NCBI RefSeq assembly: GCF_030012525.1
Contig: NZ_CP124855.1
Span: 682,001-746,000, forward strand
Reading direction: 5' to 3'
Length of the DNA: 64,000 nt
From: Chryseobacterium gotjawalense
GTDB taxonomy: Bacteria; Bacteroidota; Bacteroidia; Flavobacteriales; Weeksellaceae
Part shown: positions 28,101 through 37,360 of the stretch, piece by piece
How the letters are laid out: every line of letters begins with the position of its first letter
Numbering within the stretch: position 1 is the first letter of the stretch
Translations under genes and position numbers: made by a program
Notes under the pieces: generated by a model
Told to the model about the DNA's origin: nothing
Seen by the model: the letters and a program-made list of their open reading frames with translations, nothing else
Databases searched by the model: none

Positions 28101-31100
28101 GTTTTCAGTAATCTTACCGGCAGCAGCTATAATGTGATGATTAAAAATAGCCAAAATTGTGTTTCGGAAACTAAGTATGTTTATTTTAATCAAATTTATC
28201 TTCATGAGCCTACCTATACAGCGGTAAGCCCAAGTTGTGGGAATATCGGAAATATCACTTTTACTTCTACCGCAGATTCGTACAGTATTGATGGTTATAA
28301 TTGGAGTACCAACCCTGTTTTCAATAATCTGAGTGCTGGTTATTATTATTTAATGGTGAAAAACAGTGCGGATTGTAGGTCAAACAGTATTTCAGTTTAT
28401 TTGAACACTACCAATCTCGCAAGTCCAACAGTGAATGTAGTACAGCCAACTTGTGGTACAAGTGGCAGTATCACCGTAACTTCGCCGGGCACTTCATTCA
28501 GTTTTAATGGCGGCAGTACTTGGAGCACGTCGCCGGTTTTAAATAATTTATCATCGGGGTATTACTATGTAATGGTAAAAGATGGGAATTGTTCTTCTAC
28601 AACAACCTATGTAAATATCCAACAGTTCTATTTACCTAATCCGACTTATACCTTTACGAATCCAACCTGTGGAGTTGGTGGCACTATTTCTATAACGACT
28701 CCCGCGTCACAATACAGCATCAATGGTGGGCAATCCTGGAGCACTTCACCGAATTTCACCAATCTTGCTGATGGAAATTACAACATTATGGTTCAAAATG
28801 CTGCAGGTTGTAAATCATCAAACTACGTTTCTTCTTTAAATTTACAGAAATTCTATCTCCCAAAACCAAATATTTCGGTGGTTCAACCCACTTGTACTGT
28901 AAAAGGAAGTATTAAGATTACCACCGCAGCCTCTCAATACAGTTTTGATGGTGGCCAAACCTGGAGCACTGTTAATGAAAAAACAAACCTGAACTCAGGC
29001 TATTACAATATTGTGATTAAAAACGCACAGGGTTGTACTTCAAACCCTTATGAAATGAATGTTTCGATTACTACGTTCTATTTACCGCGACCTTTATTGA
29101 AAGTTGTGCAACCACGCTGCGGAGACAATGGAAGTATAACGGTAGTCTCTCAAGCTGCACAATATTCCTTTGACAATGGAACAACTTGGGTAACAAATTC
29201 TTCCTTACTTAATCCTACCCCTGGGTATTATTATATTTTAATAAAAAATTCTGCAGGATGCATTTCACAAGCAGCTACCGCTTCAGTCAATCAATTTTAC
29301 CTTGCACAACCAATTGTTACTACAATTCAGCCAACCTGTTCAGTACCGAAAGGTTCGATTTATATAAATACTGTTGCAGATTTATACAGTTTTGATAATG
29401 GAGCAACCTGGACAACAAATCCCGTAAAAACGAATCTCAATTCAGGAAATTATAATCTGTTAATTAAAAATGCAGCCGGGTGCATTTCGCAACGAGCTTA
29501 TGTGAATATTTACAACGCCCCGGCGCTTCCGCCAATACCTGTGTTTACTGTTACACAGCCAACAGCATGTGATGCAACCGACGGAAGTATTACCATTACA
29601 ACGCCAGGCAAAAGTTTTAGTTTTAATGATGGCGCATCCTGGAGTACTGATCCAGTAAAGAAAAATATTGGATCTGGAACTTATATTTTGAAAATTAAAA
29701 CCAATTCTTCCACATGCGAATCGGTTTCTGTACCGGTAACGTTAGATTCGGGAATAAATATTGCGGCCCCAGCGGTCTCCGTAGTTCAACCGACTTGCAG
29801 TGTTTCTACAGGTTCCATTACCGTAAATACCACTGCTGCAACCTATAGTTTTGATGATGGTTTGACTTTCATTTATGCCAACACCAAAAGCGATTTACTT
29901 CCTGGAACTTATAAGATAAAAATTAAAAATGCTGCTGGCTGTATTTCTTATGCAGCGTCAGCAACGGTTGCTATTCCCGGTCCATTGCCAAGTCCTAATT
30001 CAAGAATAACTCAACCCGACTGCTCTGTATCGTTAGGCTCCATAAAAATCACAACAACCGCTGCAGAATATAGTTTTGACAATGGTTTTACTTATGGAAC
30101 TTCAGACACCAAATCTAATTTAAGTCCCGGAACTTATAATTTAATGATTAAAGACCGTTTCGGGTGTATTTCTTTGGCTGGAATTGCCACCATCAATCAG
30201 CAGCCTGTAACTCCGTCTGCACCTCAAATTTCGGTGGCACAATCTTCTGGCTGTGCCAATGCATTTGGAACGGTTGCCATCATTTCTGCGGCTGCTTATT
30301 ATAGTTTTGATGATGGAGCGACCTGGGTCACCAATTCGTCAGCTGATTTAGCCCCCGGAATCTATAAAATCAAAATAAAATTAACTGCAACGGGCTGTAG
30401 TTCTCCATCGACGACAGCTACGATTGATCCGCCAGCGAATGCACCCACTCTCCCATTATTTACCGTTACTCAACCTATTTCGTGTATAAATCCTTATGGA
30501 ACAATTGCGATTACTTCCACGGAAAATCAGTATAGTTTTGATGGTGGAATTTCCTATTCTTCTGCCTCAACTTCCAGTTTATTGTCACCGGGAACTTATG
30601 TCCTTAAAGTGAAAAATACTGCTGGGTGTGAATCCGGAGGAGTTTCCGTAACAATTAATATTCCGGCAGATACTCCAAAAAAACCAACGGCAAATATTAT
30701 TCAAATTGATTGTGGAAATCGTTTTGCACAGATTACAATTAATGAAAATGCTGCACAATACAGCATTGATGATGGTTTAACATGGCAAAGTTCAAATGTT
30801 TTTCCGGCATTATTGCCTAATTCATATTCTCTTAAAATTAAAAACAGTTTAGGTTGTATTTCAGTTTCTACTCCGGTTGTAGTGAATACATTTATCAATC
30901 CTACACCGAAACCTTCGGTTAATGGTACTCAGGATTTTTGTCTACAGCAAAATGCTACCGTCGGAAATATTTCTGCAACGGGAACTGGTTTACAGTTTTA
31001 CATTTCGGCGACGGCGACTGCTTCATTAGCCTTAAATCAACCTTTAATTAATGGAAATACTTACTTTGTAACGCAGACTATAAATTCCTGTGAAAGCGAG

Positions 31101-32321
31101 CGAGCTTTGGTCAAAATTAATATTATTGCGACTCCACCTCCAATTGCAGCTCCGGTACAAGAATTCTGTATCAGTCAAAGTGCAACGGTATCGAATCTTA
31201 TGGTTACCGGTTCCCAAATCAAATGGTACAGCAGTAATTCTGGAAATACAGTTTTACCAAACAATACAAAATTACAAGATGGTGTTGTTTATTTCGCCTC
31301 TCAGACAGAACAAGGTTGTGAAAGCATGCAAAGAGTTTCCGTCATGGTCTCTTTGGTTGCGACTAATATTCCAGCGACTGATTTTGCGGCTGCCGCTTTG
31401 TGCTCTGATGAAGATGGAGCGAAGAAAATAGATTTGACGAGCTACCAATCAAATGTAGTTTCAAATTCTCAAAGTTATACCTATGAATTTTTTGATCAGA
31501 ATAATAATTTGATATCCGATTTTAAAAACTATAAATTAAAAACTGGTCAGAATATCGTTTTTGTAAAAGTAAATTCTGCCGCAGGTTGTTCCGCCAAAGT
31601 GATTTTAACTATTCAATTAAATGCTGCTCCTGTCGTAAATGTTCCATCAAGTGCGGAATATTGCCCAGAAAACACCGTGAAATTAGATGCCGGAAATCAG
31701 CCAGCGTCAAGTTCTTTTACGTGGACTTTTAATGGTAATCCATACAGCAATCAGCAAATTATCAATGTTAAAGAAAGTGGAACTTATAAAATTACGGTAA
31801 CCAATAATTTGGGATGCAGCACTTCAAAATCCGTGGTGGTTAAAAAAGTTGGTTTACCCATTATTACTGATATAAAAATTGAAAACAATACGGTACAGAT
31901 TTTCGCAACAGGCATAGGAATTTTGGAATATTCGGTTGATGGTGTTTTATGGCAAACCTCAAATCTATTTTACAATGTACCAAACGGAAATCACATTGCT
32001 TTTGTAAGAAGTGGTTTACAAATTTGTGCAATAGCAGAACGTGCCTTTACAGTTTTTAAAATTGTAAATGTTTTCTCACCCGACTACGATGGTATCAATG
32101 ATGAATGGAAAATTGAAGGTATCGAAAACTATCCCGGGTCCAAAATAAAAGTGATTGACCGTTTTGGAACTGTGGTTCTGGAAAAAACGGTAACTGGTGT
32201 TTTTTCCTGGAATGGTGAATATTTAGGTAGAAAATTACCGACAGGAAATTATTGGTATCAAATTATTCTAAGCGATAATAGAATCCTGTCCGGATATGTT
32301 ATGATTAAAAACCGAAACTAG
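25110..32321 (+). CDS. Giant SprB-repeat adhesin with T9SS type B sorting domain
   Basis: 2403 residues. The ATG at 25110 is chosen because it opens a signal peptide (MKKLYLFLFLGLFSALYAQ); a frame start 39 bases earlier (GTG) does not. Residues about 60-310 form a carbohydrate-binding/lectin-like N-terminal region (CTNGGFE...DDICLL). Then come mixed beta domains, and 18 tandem SprB repeats (26896-30903), each about 70-77 residues with xVxQPTC, GSITITT, YSFDNGxTW and GCxS. Two Ig-like segments (about 1935-2080), a PKD-like domain (about 2170-2250) and the gliding-motility-associated C-terminal domain (about 2318-2403, VFSPDYDGINDEW...) finish it. The C-terminal domain is the type B signal for export by the type IX system, so it is cell-surface or secreted. 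Monocistronic. Ligand unknown. Confidence 0.92.
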   Translation: MKKLYLFLFLGLFSALYAQNKISDTTNYLRNGMFENAKGKIITDHSEKIQFLKERNRKIQLEQSHLHKGTSTAVEMCTNGGFEQVETFNGNNFIKNFLFNIGDPPGPTQCKSISNSGVNRIPQYNPSYTNLMATSVPANLFDRYMGDIKAFDQYALKINYENSGTYGSIVQGQRFKTNNENFLKFNYKAVLQSVYDDSHRDNQPFFKARIINKDKVVVSEFCLVGDEKNCIFTKVSDGSSGYVTLYTEKWQSGILDISSIPNNEEFTVEFMASRCGLGGHFGYAYVDDICLLQSNESFVGSVTLDPLYAVCPTLPMTVCGNYTLPNSGGVTSTLKKLTLKVYDENGAVVHTTTTTSSLDPITKKFCFTLLPQNFPNISTGNYNVGVTADFDVGTSSGGSGCGSSGNTQVFASASDPDANDGWDISFLNCSSNCTIQVNTAKISKCDVNHDGQEDFNLTDFNAQVVNSTTGFTFNYFKDYNSAFNNTGAITNFTAYNSSSAVIYVRVSQSAGCYKIIPANLEVRNPTATISGILNVCSGSTELKASAGSTYLWSSGETTQNITVTSIGVYSVTVTDSFGCSSTATVSIEPSQTAVTPTLEITQPSCFVSSGTIKVTSAASEYSFDNGVTWGTNPIKSNLYPGDYSIMIKTVKGCTSYAQKVTIKASLLPYPYYDATQPKFCGDTGSITITSPAANYSYDNGVTWVNNSTMDNLNPGLYTIRTKDASGCISNPEGVVISSDTLGDPDFTVINPACTVSGKITINTSADFYTFDGGQTWGTTNVLDNIFTGNFSIGIKNSLGCTSYLESIYLQSFQTMYPIYETIQPTCGVNGTIYIATEADFYSFDNGVTWTTSNMKDLPAGTYIIKLKTAAGCISRETSVYLYEPRIDQPYVSVVQPTCGADGSISINTVSDFYSFDNGATWVTTPTKTLPAGSYQIKVKNSIGCMSNPQYISLYPPKIETPEVTIIQPTCTTKGTITITTSSSFYSIDGGKTWVTSNVFSNLTGSSYNVMIKNSQNCVSETKYVYFNQIYLHEPTYTAVSPSCGNIGNITFTSTADSYSIDGYNWSTNPVFNNLSAGYYYLMVKNSADCRSNSISVYLNTTNLASPTVNVVQPTCGTSGSITVTSPGTSFSFNGGSTWSTSPVLNNLSSGYYYVMVKDGNCSSTTTYVNIQQFYLPNPTYTFTNPTCGVGGTISITTPASQYSINGGQSWSTSPNFTNLADGNYNIMVQNAAGCKSSNYVSSLNLQKFYLPKPNISVVQPTCTVKGSIKITTAASQYSFDGGQTWSTVNEKTNLNSGYYNIVIKNAQGCTSNPYEMNVSITTFYLPRPLLKVVQPRCGDNGSITVVSQAAQYSFDNGTTWVTNSSLLNPTPGYYYILIKNSAGCISQAATASVNQFYLAQPIVTTIQPTCSVPKGSIYINTVADLYSFDNGATWTTNPVKTNLNSGNYNLLIKNAAGCISQRAYVNIYNAPALPPIPVFTVTQPTACDATDGSITITTPGKSFSFNDGASWSTDPVKKNIGSGTYILKIKTNSSTCESVSVPVTLDSGINIAAPAVSVVQPTCSVSTGSITVNTTAATYSFDDGLTFIYANTKSDLLPGTYKIKIKNAAGCISYAASATVAIPGPLPSPNSRITQPDCSVSLGSIKITTTAAEYSFDNGFTYGTSDTKSNLSPGTYNLMIKDRFGCISLAGIATINQQPVTPSAPQISVAQSSGCANAFGTVAIISAAAYYSFDDGATWVTNSSADLAPGIYKIKIKLTATGCSSPSTTATIDPPANAPTLPLFTVTQPISCINPYGTIAITSTENQYSFDGGISYSSASTSSLLSPGTYVLKVKNTAGCESGGVSVTINIPADTPKKPTANIIQIDCGNRFAQITINENAAQYSIDDGLTWQSSNVFPALLPNSYSLKIKNSLGCISVSTPVVVNTFINPTPKPSVNGTQDFCLQQNATVGNISATGTGLQFYISATATASLALNQPLINGNTYFVTQTINSCESERALVKINIIATPPPIAAPVQEFCISQSATVSNLMVTGSQIKWYSSNSGNTVLPNNTKLQDGVVYFASQTEQGCESMQRVSVMVSLVATNIPATDFAAAALCSDEDGAKKIDLTSYQSNVVSNSQSYTYEFFDQNNNLISDFKNYKLKTGQNIVFVKVNSAAGCSAKVILTIQLNAAPVVNVPSSAEYCPENTVKLDAGNQPASSSFTWTFNGNPYSNQQIINVKESGTYKITVTNNLGCSTSKSVVVKKVGLPIITDIKIENNTVQIFATGIGILEYSVDGVLWQTSNLFYNVPNGNHIAFVRSGLQICAIAERAFTVFKIVNVFSPDYDGINDEWKIEGIENYPGSKIKVIDRFGTVVLEKTVTGVFSWNGEYLGRKLPTGNYWYQIILSDNRILSGYVMIKNRN
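26896..30903 (+). repeat. 18 tandem SprB repeats within the adhesin gene
   Basis: Eighteen in-frame units of roughly 210-230 bases. The protein core YSFDNGxTW is best kept; DNA divergence between units is considerable, so they are old. Repeats 4-12 share linker words such as QFYLPxP and are the most alike, hinting at internal duplication. Confidence 0.85.
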
Positions 32322-32333
32322 GAACAATTACAG

Positions 32334-32369
32334 AATCCTTCAATATTACATTGAGGGATTTTTTTTGAC
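32334..32369 (+). terminator. Terminator of the adhesin gene
   Basis: Stem AATCCTTCAA / TTGAGGGATT followed by eight T. Confidence 0.8.
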
Positions 32370-32407
32370 TTATTTTAGCGGGATATATTTTTGAAAATAC
32401 GGAGCTG

Positions 32408-33184
32408 CTAAATATCCTGTAACTCGATCCAGGCAGGAACATGATCACTTGTTTTTTCCCAACCGCGAACTGCCTTATGTACGCCACCATTTTTCAGATG
32501 AGGTGCTACGGCAGGCGAAAGCAGAAAATGATCGATCCGCATTCCGGCGTTTCTTTCGTAGGCTTTTCTAAAATAATCGTAAAAAGTATAAATGGTTTCT
32601 TCAGGATAAAGGTGTCGCAAAGCATCGGTCCAGCCTTGTGCAATCAAATTCTGGAAAGCAGTCCGGACTTCGGGTAGAAAAAGAGCGTCTTTTATATATT
32701 TTTGCGGTTTATAAACGTCGCTCTCGGTTGGAATAATATTAAAGTCTCCAGCAATGATGACGTGTTTCCCAGAACTGATTAAGAGTTCGGCTTGGGCATC
32801 TAATCTTTCCAGCCATTTCAATTTATAATCAAATTTTTCGCCGGGCACGGGATTTCCATTAGGTACGTAAACGCAGACAACCGTTAAATCGTTCACCTGT
32901 ACTTCTAAATATCGGCTTTGTTCATCAGTTTCATCCCCTGGCAATGCAGTTCTGATAACAGTAGCTTTCTCAGATTTAGTTAAGATTGCCACGCCGTTCC
33001 AGCTTTTTTGTCCGACCCAAACCGCGTGGTAGCCTGCTTCTAAAATTTCTTTTTCGGGAAATTTATCTTGTGGTGCTTTCAGTTCCTGTAAACAAACGAC
33101 ATCCGGGTTTTCTTCGCTCAGCCATTGCAGAAGTACAGGCAACCTGCCATTAACTCCATTGACGTTATAAGTTGCAATTTTCAT
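32408..33184 (-). CDS. xth: Exodeoxyribonuclease III (AP endonuclease)
   Basis: 258 residues from the ATG at 33184, which gives the conserved opening MKIATYNVNG; an upstream ATG would add six residues. The exonuclease/endonuclease/phosphatase fold shows Asn (YNVNG), Glu (LQELKAP), Asp-Asn (GDFNIIP) and the C-terminal SDHVPAW. It incises DNA 5' of abasic sites in base-excision repair and removes blocked 3' ends. Monocistronic; converges with the adhesin gene. Confidence 0.95.
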   Translation of the reverse strand: MKIATYNVNGVNGRLPVLLQWLSEENPDVVCLQELKAPQDKFPEKEILEAGYHAVWVGQKSWNGVAILTKSEKATVIRTALPGDETDEQSRYLEVQVNDLTVVCVYVPNGNPVPGEKFDYKLKWLERLDAQAELLISSGKHVIIAGDFNIIPTESDVYKPQKYIKDALFLPEVRTAFQNLIAQGWTDALRHLYPEETIYTFYDYFRKAYERNAGMRIDHFLLSPAVAPHLKNGGVHKAVRGWEKTSDHVPAWIELQDI

Positions 33185-33290
33185 ACTGAATATTTTATTC
33201 AAAATTATTAATAATATCTGATCAGAACTACAATCTTAAAAATACAGAAAACGACGGAAACTCAATTTAAATATTTGTTTAAAAATGATT

Positions 33291-35810
33291 TCAGATTCTT
33301 TTTTTATTAAGATTAAAACTCCTCTTTACCAGTTTGTAGATCTCAAACCACATTACAGAAATAACCGCCGCAGCTCCCGCCGTTAAAAGTTGCTCTATAT
33401 TCAGTGAAGTCAGTTTAAAGAACAGGGAAACCGTGTCAACATATAGCATGACCATTAAAACAATTAAGGTTGCTAAAGTGATATAGATCAATAGATTATT
33501 TTTATTGCTGAAACTTTCAAACATCGTATAATAGAAAGACCGGTTGGCAAAACTCAACAGAATATTGGCAAAAATTAACGTCGTAAAAACCATCGTTCTG
33601 GTCGTATCTTCATCACCGCCATTTCTGTAGGTTAATTGATAGATGAACAGAACTCCGGCGGTGATCACTAATCCCTGAACAATACTGACCATTAATTCAC
33701 GCCAGGTGAGAAAGGTCTCTGAAATCGGCCGTGGCTTTTGAGTCATCGCATTTTTTTCCATCGGTTCATTTTCATAAACGATGGAACAGGTTGGTCCCAT
33801 CACCAATTCCAGGAATATCACGTGAACCGGCGAAAAAATCTGCGGGAAAGCCCAGCCCAAAAACAAGGGCAACGAAACGGTAAGAATAATCGGAATATGA
33901 ATCGAAATAATATATTGAACAGCTTTTTTTATATTGCTGTAAATTCTTCTTCCCGCAGCGATTGCGGTCACCAATTTCCCCAGATCATCATTGGTCAAAA
34001 TGACTGCGGCAGCGGCTTTTGCGATTTCTGTTCCCTTTTCTCCCATCGCGACTCCGATGTGGGCGGCTTTCAGGGCAGGACCATCATTCACGCCATCTCC
34101 GAGCATGACCACCACTTCATTATTCCTTTTCAAAGCTTGGATTACCCGTAATTTAGCTTCCGGAAACATTCGGGTAAACAAAACTTTTTGATCCACCACT
34201 TTCATCAATTCTTCTTCGCTAAGATGACTTATTTCATCACCGTTTATTGGATTTGAAATTCCCGTAATTTCCGCCTGTAAAGCGATGCTTTTAGTCGTTT
34301 GAGCATTATCTCCCGTGATTACTTTTATCTTAATTCCGGCGGCAGTAAATTTTTTGAAAACTTCATCAATTCCTTTTTTGGGCGGATCATAAAAAATGAC
34401 CATTCCCAAAAATTCAAACGGAATATCCTGTTGTCTCTCCGGAAAATCATTTCCCTGAAAGTTCGATTTGGCAACTCCAAGAATTCGGTAACCTTGCTTT
34501 CCAAAATTGTCGATTTGTATTTTAATTTTTTCCTGCTCCTCAACTGTAAGTTGACAGACATTGATGATGGCTTCAGGAGCGCCTTTCGCAGCAATAATCC
34601 GTTCCCCTTTTTCATTTTCGAAAAGATGGGTCATCATCGGCGGTTTCCCATCCAATGGATATTCATGAAACATTTTAAACTGTGACCGGAGATCTTTTTT
34701 AATGGTTTCGCCGTATACATGATGTATCGATTTTTCCATCGGATCAAAAGGTACAGGTTCGCTGCTCCACATCGCATATTGGAAAAGTTCTGAAATAGAT
34801 TCGTCCGTGAACTGATGGTCGTCAAAAACCTGATTAGTTTTAAAATCATATACGGCTTTTAAATGCATTGAGTTCTCGGTAATTGTTCCCGTTTTATCGG
34901 TACATATAACGGTGGCGCTGCCCAATGTTTCTACAATAGTACTTTTCTTAATAATGATGCCTTCCCGCATTAATTTCCAGGCTCCGAGCGCCATAAAAGT
35001 GGTAAATGCCACCGGAATTTCTTCAGGTAAAATTGACATTGCCAACGTCAAACCGTTTAATAAAGAATCAACAATATTTCGGGTATGATAATAATTGACG
35101 GCACAAACTAAAAAGAAAACGACGAACCCGATAATCGCCATGTATTTCAAAAACTGTTCTATTTGATTTTGCAGCGGTGATTTCTCCTCTTTGATCGATG
35201 AAATTGATTCCCCAATTTTGCCCAGCTTGGTTTCTTTTCCAATATATTCCACTTCGAAAACGGCCAATCCGGAAACGGTTAACGTTCCGTTATAAACTTG
35301 TCGGTCTTCCGAACGGTTATCTTTAAAAACAGAAAAACTTTCACCCGTGAGCGAGGATTCATTGACAGAAAAATCATTGCTGTGCACGATTTTCCCATCA
35401 GCATTAATCATTCTGCCTTCATCGGTAATGCACAAATCCCCCACTGCGATTTCATGCGTAGGGATTTCTACAATCTTACAATTTCTAATGACGCGGCTTA
35501 AAGGTTCATTGAGTTTTTCTAGTTCCTGTAACGCTTTTTTACTTCTGTTATCCTGATAAAAAGAAATTCCGGAAACCAATATAATTGCAGCCAACATAAA
35601 GAGCGCTTCTCCGTAATTCCCTACGACCAGATAAATTACTGCGATGACAATCAACAGAATCAACATGGGCTCACTCAGGATATCAACAACCAGTTTCAAC
35701 CAACTGTTTTTCTCAATTTGCTTCATTTGGTTAAAACCAAATTTCTGGCGGGCCTGCTGAACTTCTTCGTCAGTTAAACCTTTTAAATGTTCGGGAATAT
35801 GGAAAGACAT
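33291..35810 (-). CDS. Cation-translocating P-type ATPase (P2-like)
   Basis: 839 residues. The actuator motif LTGES, the phosphorylation loop CTDKTGT (Asp near 305), KGAPE in the nucleotide domain and GDGVND hinge are all present, with about ten membrane helices. The M4 ion motif is PEEIP. In M6 the sequence is ELVMGPTCSIVYENEP, which lacks the Asn/Thr/Asp Ca2+ ligands of SERCA-type pumps, so the ion is uncertain. Related bacterial members usually carry ELIIDP here. It sits between xth and the ferredoxin gene, about 107 bases from xth. Confidence 0.88.
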   Translation of the reverse strand: MSFHIPEHLKGLTDEEVQQARQKFGFNQMKQIEKNSWLKLVVDILSEPMLILLIVIAVIYLVVGNYGEALFMLAAIILVSGISFYQDNRSKKALQELEKLNEPLSRVIRNCKIVEIPTHEIAVGDLCITDEGRMINADGKIVHSNDFSVNESSLTGESFSVFKDNRSEDRQVYNGTLTVSGLAVFEVEYIGKETKLGKIGESISSIKEEKSPLQNQIEQFLKYMAIIGFVVFFLVCAVNYYHTRNIVDSLLNGLTLAMSILPEEIPVAFTTFMALGAWKLMREGIIIKKSTIVETLGSATVICTDKTGTITENSMHLKAVYDFKTNQVFDDHQFTDESISELFQYAMWSSEPVPFDPMEKSIHHVYGETIKKDLRSQFKMFHEYPLDGKPPMMTHLFENEKGERIIAAKGAPEAIINVCQLTVEEQEKIKIQIDNFGKQGYRILGVAKSNFQGNDFPERQQDIPFEFLGMVIFYDPPKKGIDEVFKKFTAAGIKIKVITGDNAQTTKSIALQAEITGISNPINGDEISHLSEEELMKVVDQKVLFTRMFPEAKLRVIQALKRNNEVVVMLGDGVNDGPALKAAHIGVAMGEKGTEIAKAAAAVILTNDDLGKLVTAIAAGRRIYSNIKKAVQYIISIHIPIILTVSLPLFLGWAFPQIFSPVHVIFLELVMGPTCSIVYENEPMEKNAMTQKPRPISETFLTWRELMVSIVQGLVITAGVLFIYQLTYRNGGDEDTTRTMVFTTLIFANILLSFANRSFYYTMFESFSNKNNLLIYITLATLIVLMVMLYVDTVSLFFKLTSLNIEQLLTAGAAAVISVMWFEIYKLVKRSFNLNKKRI

Positions 35811-35872
35811 TTATTGAAAATTAGTCTACTAAAGGTAATAAAAGTATCTCACTTTCACTGATCTTCTGAAAT

Positions 35873-35910
35873 AAAAAAGGAAAGAAAAACTCAATTTTCT
35901 TTCCTTTTAA
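35873..35910 (-). terminator. Terminator of the reductase-ferredoxin operon
   Basis: Stem AAAAGGAAAGAAAA / TTTTCTTTCCTTTT around a 5-base loop, with a T-rich tail on the minus strand. Confidence 0.8.
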
Positions 35911-35932
35911 CTTTTATTAAAAACGATTTCCT

Positions 35933-36265
35933 TTAAGGATAAGGTGCGATTGCAACTTCTAAACCGTCTATTTCTGAGGTGATATGAATCTGGCAACCTA
36001 AGCGGCTGTTATACTGAACATGAAATGCTTCACTCAACATCGCATCTTCTTCTGCACCCATTTCAGTTAATTTATCCGAACCTTCCACCACATAAACCTG
36101 ACAGGAAGCACACATTGCCATACCGCCGCAAACTCCGATGGTTCCTTCTTCCGCCAATTCGTAGGAGCGAATGACTTCCATCAAATTCATCGACATATCA
36201 GTCGGTGCGACCACTTCATGAGTATCACCGTTTCTATCGGTAATTTTAAGATTAATATCCTGCAT
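35933..36265 (-). CDS. 2Fe-2S ferredoxin (adrenodoxin type)
   Basis: 110-residue electron carrier. The cluster ligands follow the C-x5-C-x2-C ... C pattern: Cys46, Cys52, Cys55 and Cys91. The acidic surface typical of adrenodoxin-type ferredoxins surrounds residues 66-74. It lies 42 bases downstream of the ferredoxin-NADP reductase gene on the same strand, so the two are a likely functional pair that passes electrons from NADPH to unknown acceptors. Confidence 0.9.
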   Translation of the reverse strand: MQDINLKITDRNGDTHEVVAPTDMSMNLMEVIRSYELAEEGTIGVCGGMAMCASCQVYVVEGSDKLTEMGAEEDAMLSEAFHVQYNSRLGCQIHITSEIDGLEVAIAPYP

Positions 36266-36273
36266 TGCTTTAT

Positions 36274-36306
36274 ACTTGGTTCTTTTTACTTTTTACTTGG
36301 CTCTTT
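36274..36306 (-). repeat. Dispersed AAGAGCCAAG direct repeat (copy 1)
   Basis: On the minus strand AAAGAGCCAAG, AAAAAGTAAAAAG and AACCAAGT follow the reductase stop directly. A near-identical stretch lies after lpd at 57364-57395. Confidence 0.6.
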
Positions 36307-36307
36307 G

Positions 36308-37360
36308 TTAATCGATTTTCATCACCACCGCTTTCTCCGCTTCTTTACGGCTTCCGTCGAAACCATCGATTCCGCTTACTGTTGTATATTTCAAAACGAA
36401 TTTTTTCCCCGGATTCAGCATGTTGTAAATACTTTGACACATCAAAGTCGCTTCATGGAAACCGCATAAAATAAGTTTCAATTTCCCTGGATAAGTGTTG
36501 ATATCACCAATCGCATAAACACCCGGTATATTGGTTTGATAGTCCAGTGAATTATTAACCTTGATGGCATTTTTTTCAATTTCAAGTCCCCAGTTTCCTA
36601 AGTCTCCTAATTTTGGTGTTAATCCGAAAAGTGGAATGAAATAATCCGTTTCGATATCAAAGGTTTCCCCTTCTTTTACCACAGTAATCGCGTTCAACTT
36701 GCCCTCTCCTTTTAAGCCAATCACTTCTGCCGGAGTCATCATGTGGATTTTCCCCTGATTTTTTAGAGCTTGAACTTTTTCTACAGAATCCAGCGCTCCC
36801 CGGAATTCATTTCTACGGTGAATCAAGGTAACCTCACTTGCGATATCTGCAAGGAAAATACTCCAGTCTAAGGCAGAATCACCACCTCCTGCGATGACTA
36901 CTTTTTTATTTCTAAAATGTTCAGGTTCTTTAATGAAATATTCAACACCATTTTCTTCGTAATCTGCCAGATTTTCCAGCGCAGGTTTTCTAGGTTCAAA
37001 AGTTCCTAAACCTCCCGCAATTGCCACTGCTTTCGCATGATGAACAGTTCCTTTATTAGTGATTACTTCAAATGTCCCGTCTTCTAATCGGGTTAAAGTC
37101 TGTGCGGTTTCTCCCAAAGTAAATCCAGGCTGAAACTGCTTGGTTTGCTCCATTAAATTATCAACTAAATCGCCAGCGTTTATAGAAGGAAATCCCGGAA
37201 TATCGAAAATAGGTTTTTTCGGATACAATTCTGTAAGCTGACCACCAGGCTGCGGAAGAGCGTCGATGAGATGACATTTTAACTTTAATAAACCTGCCTC
37301 AAAAACAGTAAAAAGTCCGGTAGGGCCGGCTCCAATTATCAATATATCTGTAGTAATCAT
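36308..37360 (-). CDS. Ferredoxin-NADP(+) reductase (thioredoxin-reductase-like type)
   Basis: 350 residues of the TrxR-like FNR type 2 (YumC) family. Two Rossmann folds are seen: FAD-binding GAGPTG (residues 8-13) and NADPH-binding GGGDSALDWS (about 159-168). The CxxC disulfide of thioredoxin reductase is absent, which separates the families. It reduces ferredoxin with NADPH or the reverse. A -7 box TAAATTTG lies at 37387-37394 on the minus strand, but no clear -33 box. Co-transcribed with the ferredoxin gene. Confidence 0.88.
   Translation of the reverse strand: MITTDILIIGAGPTGLFTVFEAGLLKLKCHLIDALPQPGGQLTELYPKKPIFDIPGFPSINAGDLVDNLMEQTKQFQPGFTLGETAQTLTRLEDGTFEVITNKGTVHHAKAVAIAGGLGTFEPRKPALENLADYEENGVEYFIKEPEHFRNKKVVIAGGGDSALDWSIFLADIASEVTLIHRRNEFRGALDSVEKVQALKNQGKIHMMTPAEVIGLKGEGKLNAITVVKEGETFDIETDYFIPLFGLTPKLGDLGNWGLEIEKNAIKVNNSLDYQTNIPGVYAIGDINTYPGKLKLILCGFHEATLMCQSIYNMLNPGKKFVLKYTTVSGIDGFDGSRKEAEKAVVMKID

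Noticed and set aside
26896..30903. Regular repeats that could be mistaken for a CRISPR array
   Set aside because: Units are about 220 bases, in frame, and encode SprB domains; no short identical repeats with unique spacers, and no cas genes.
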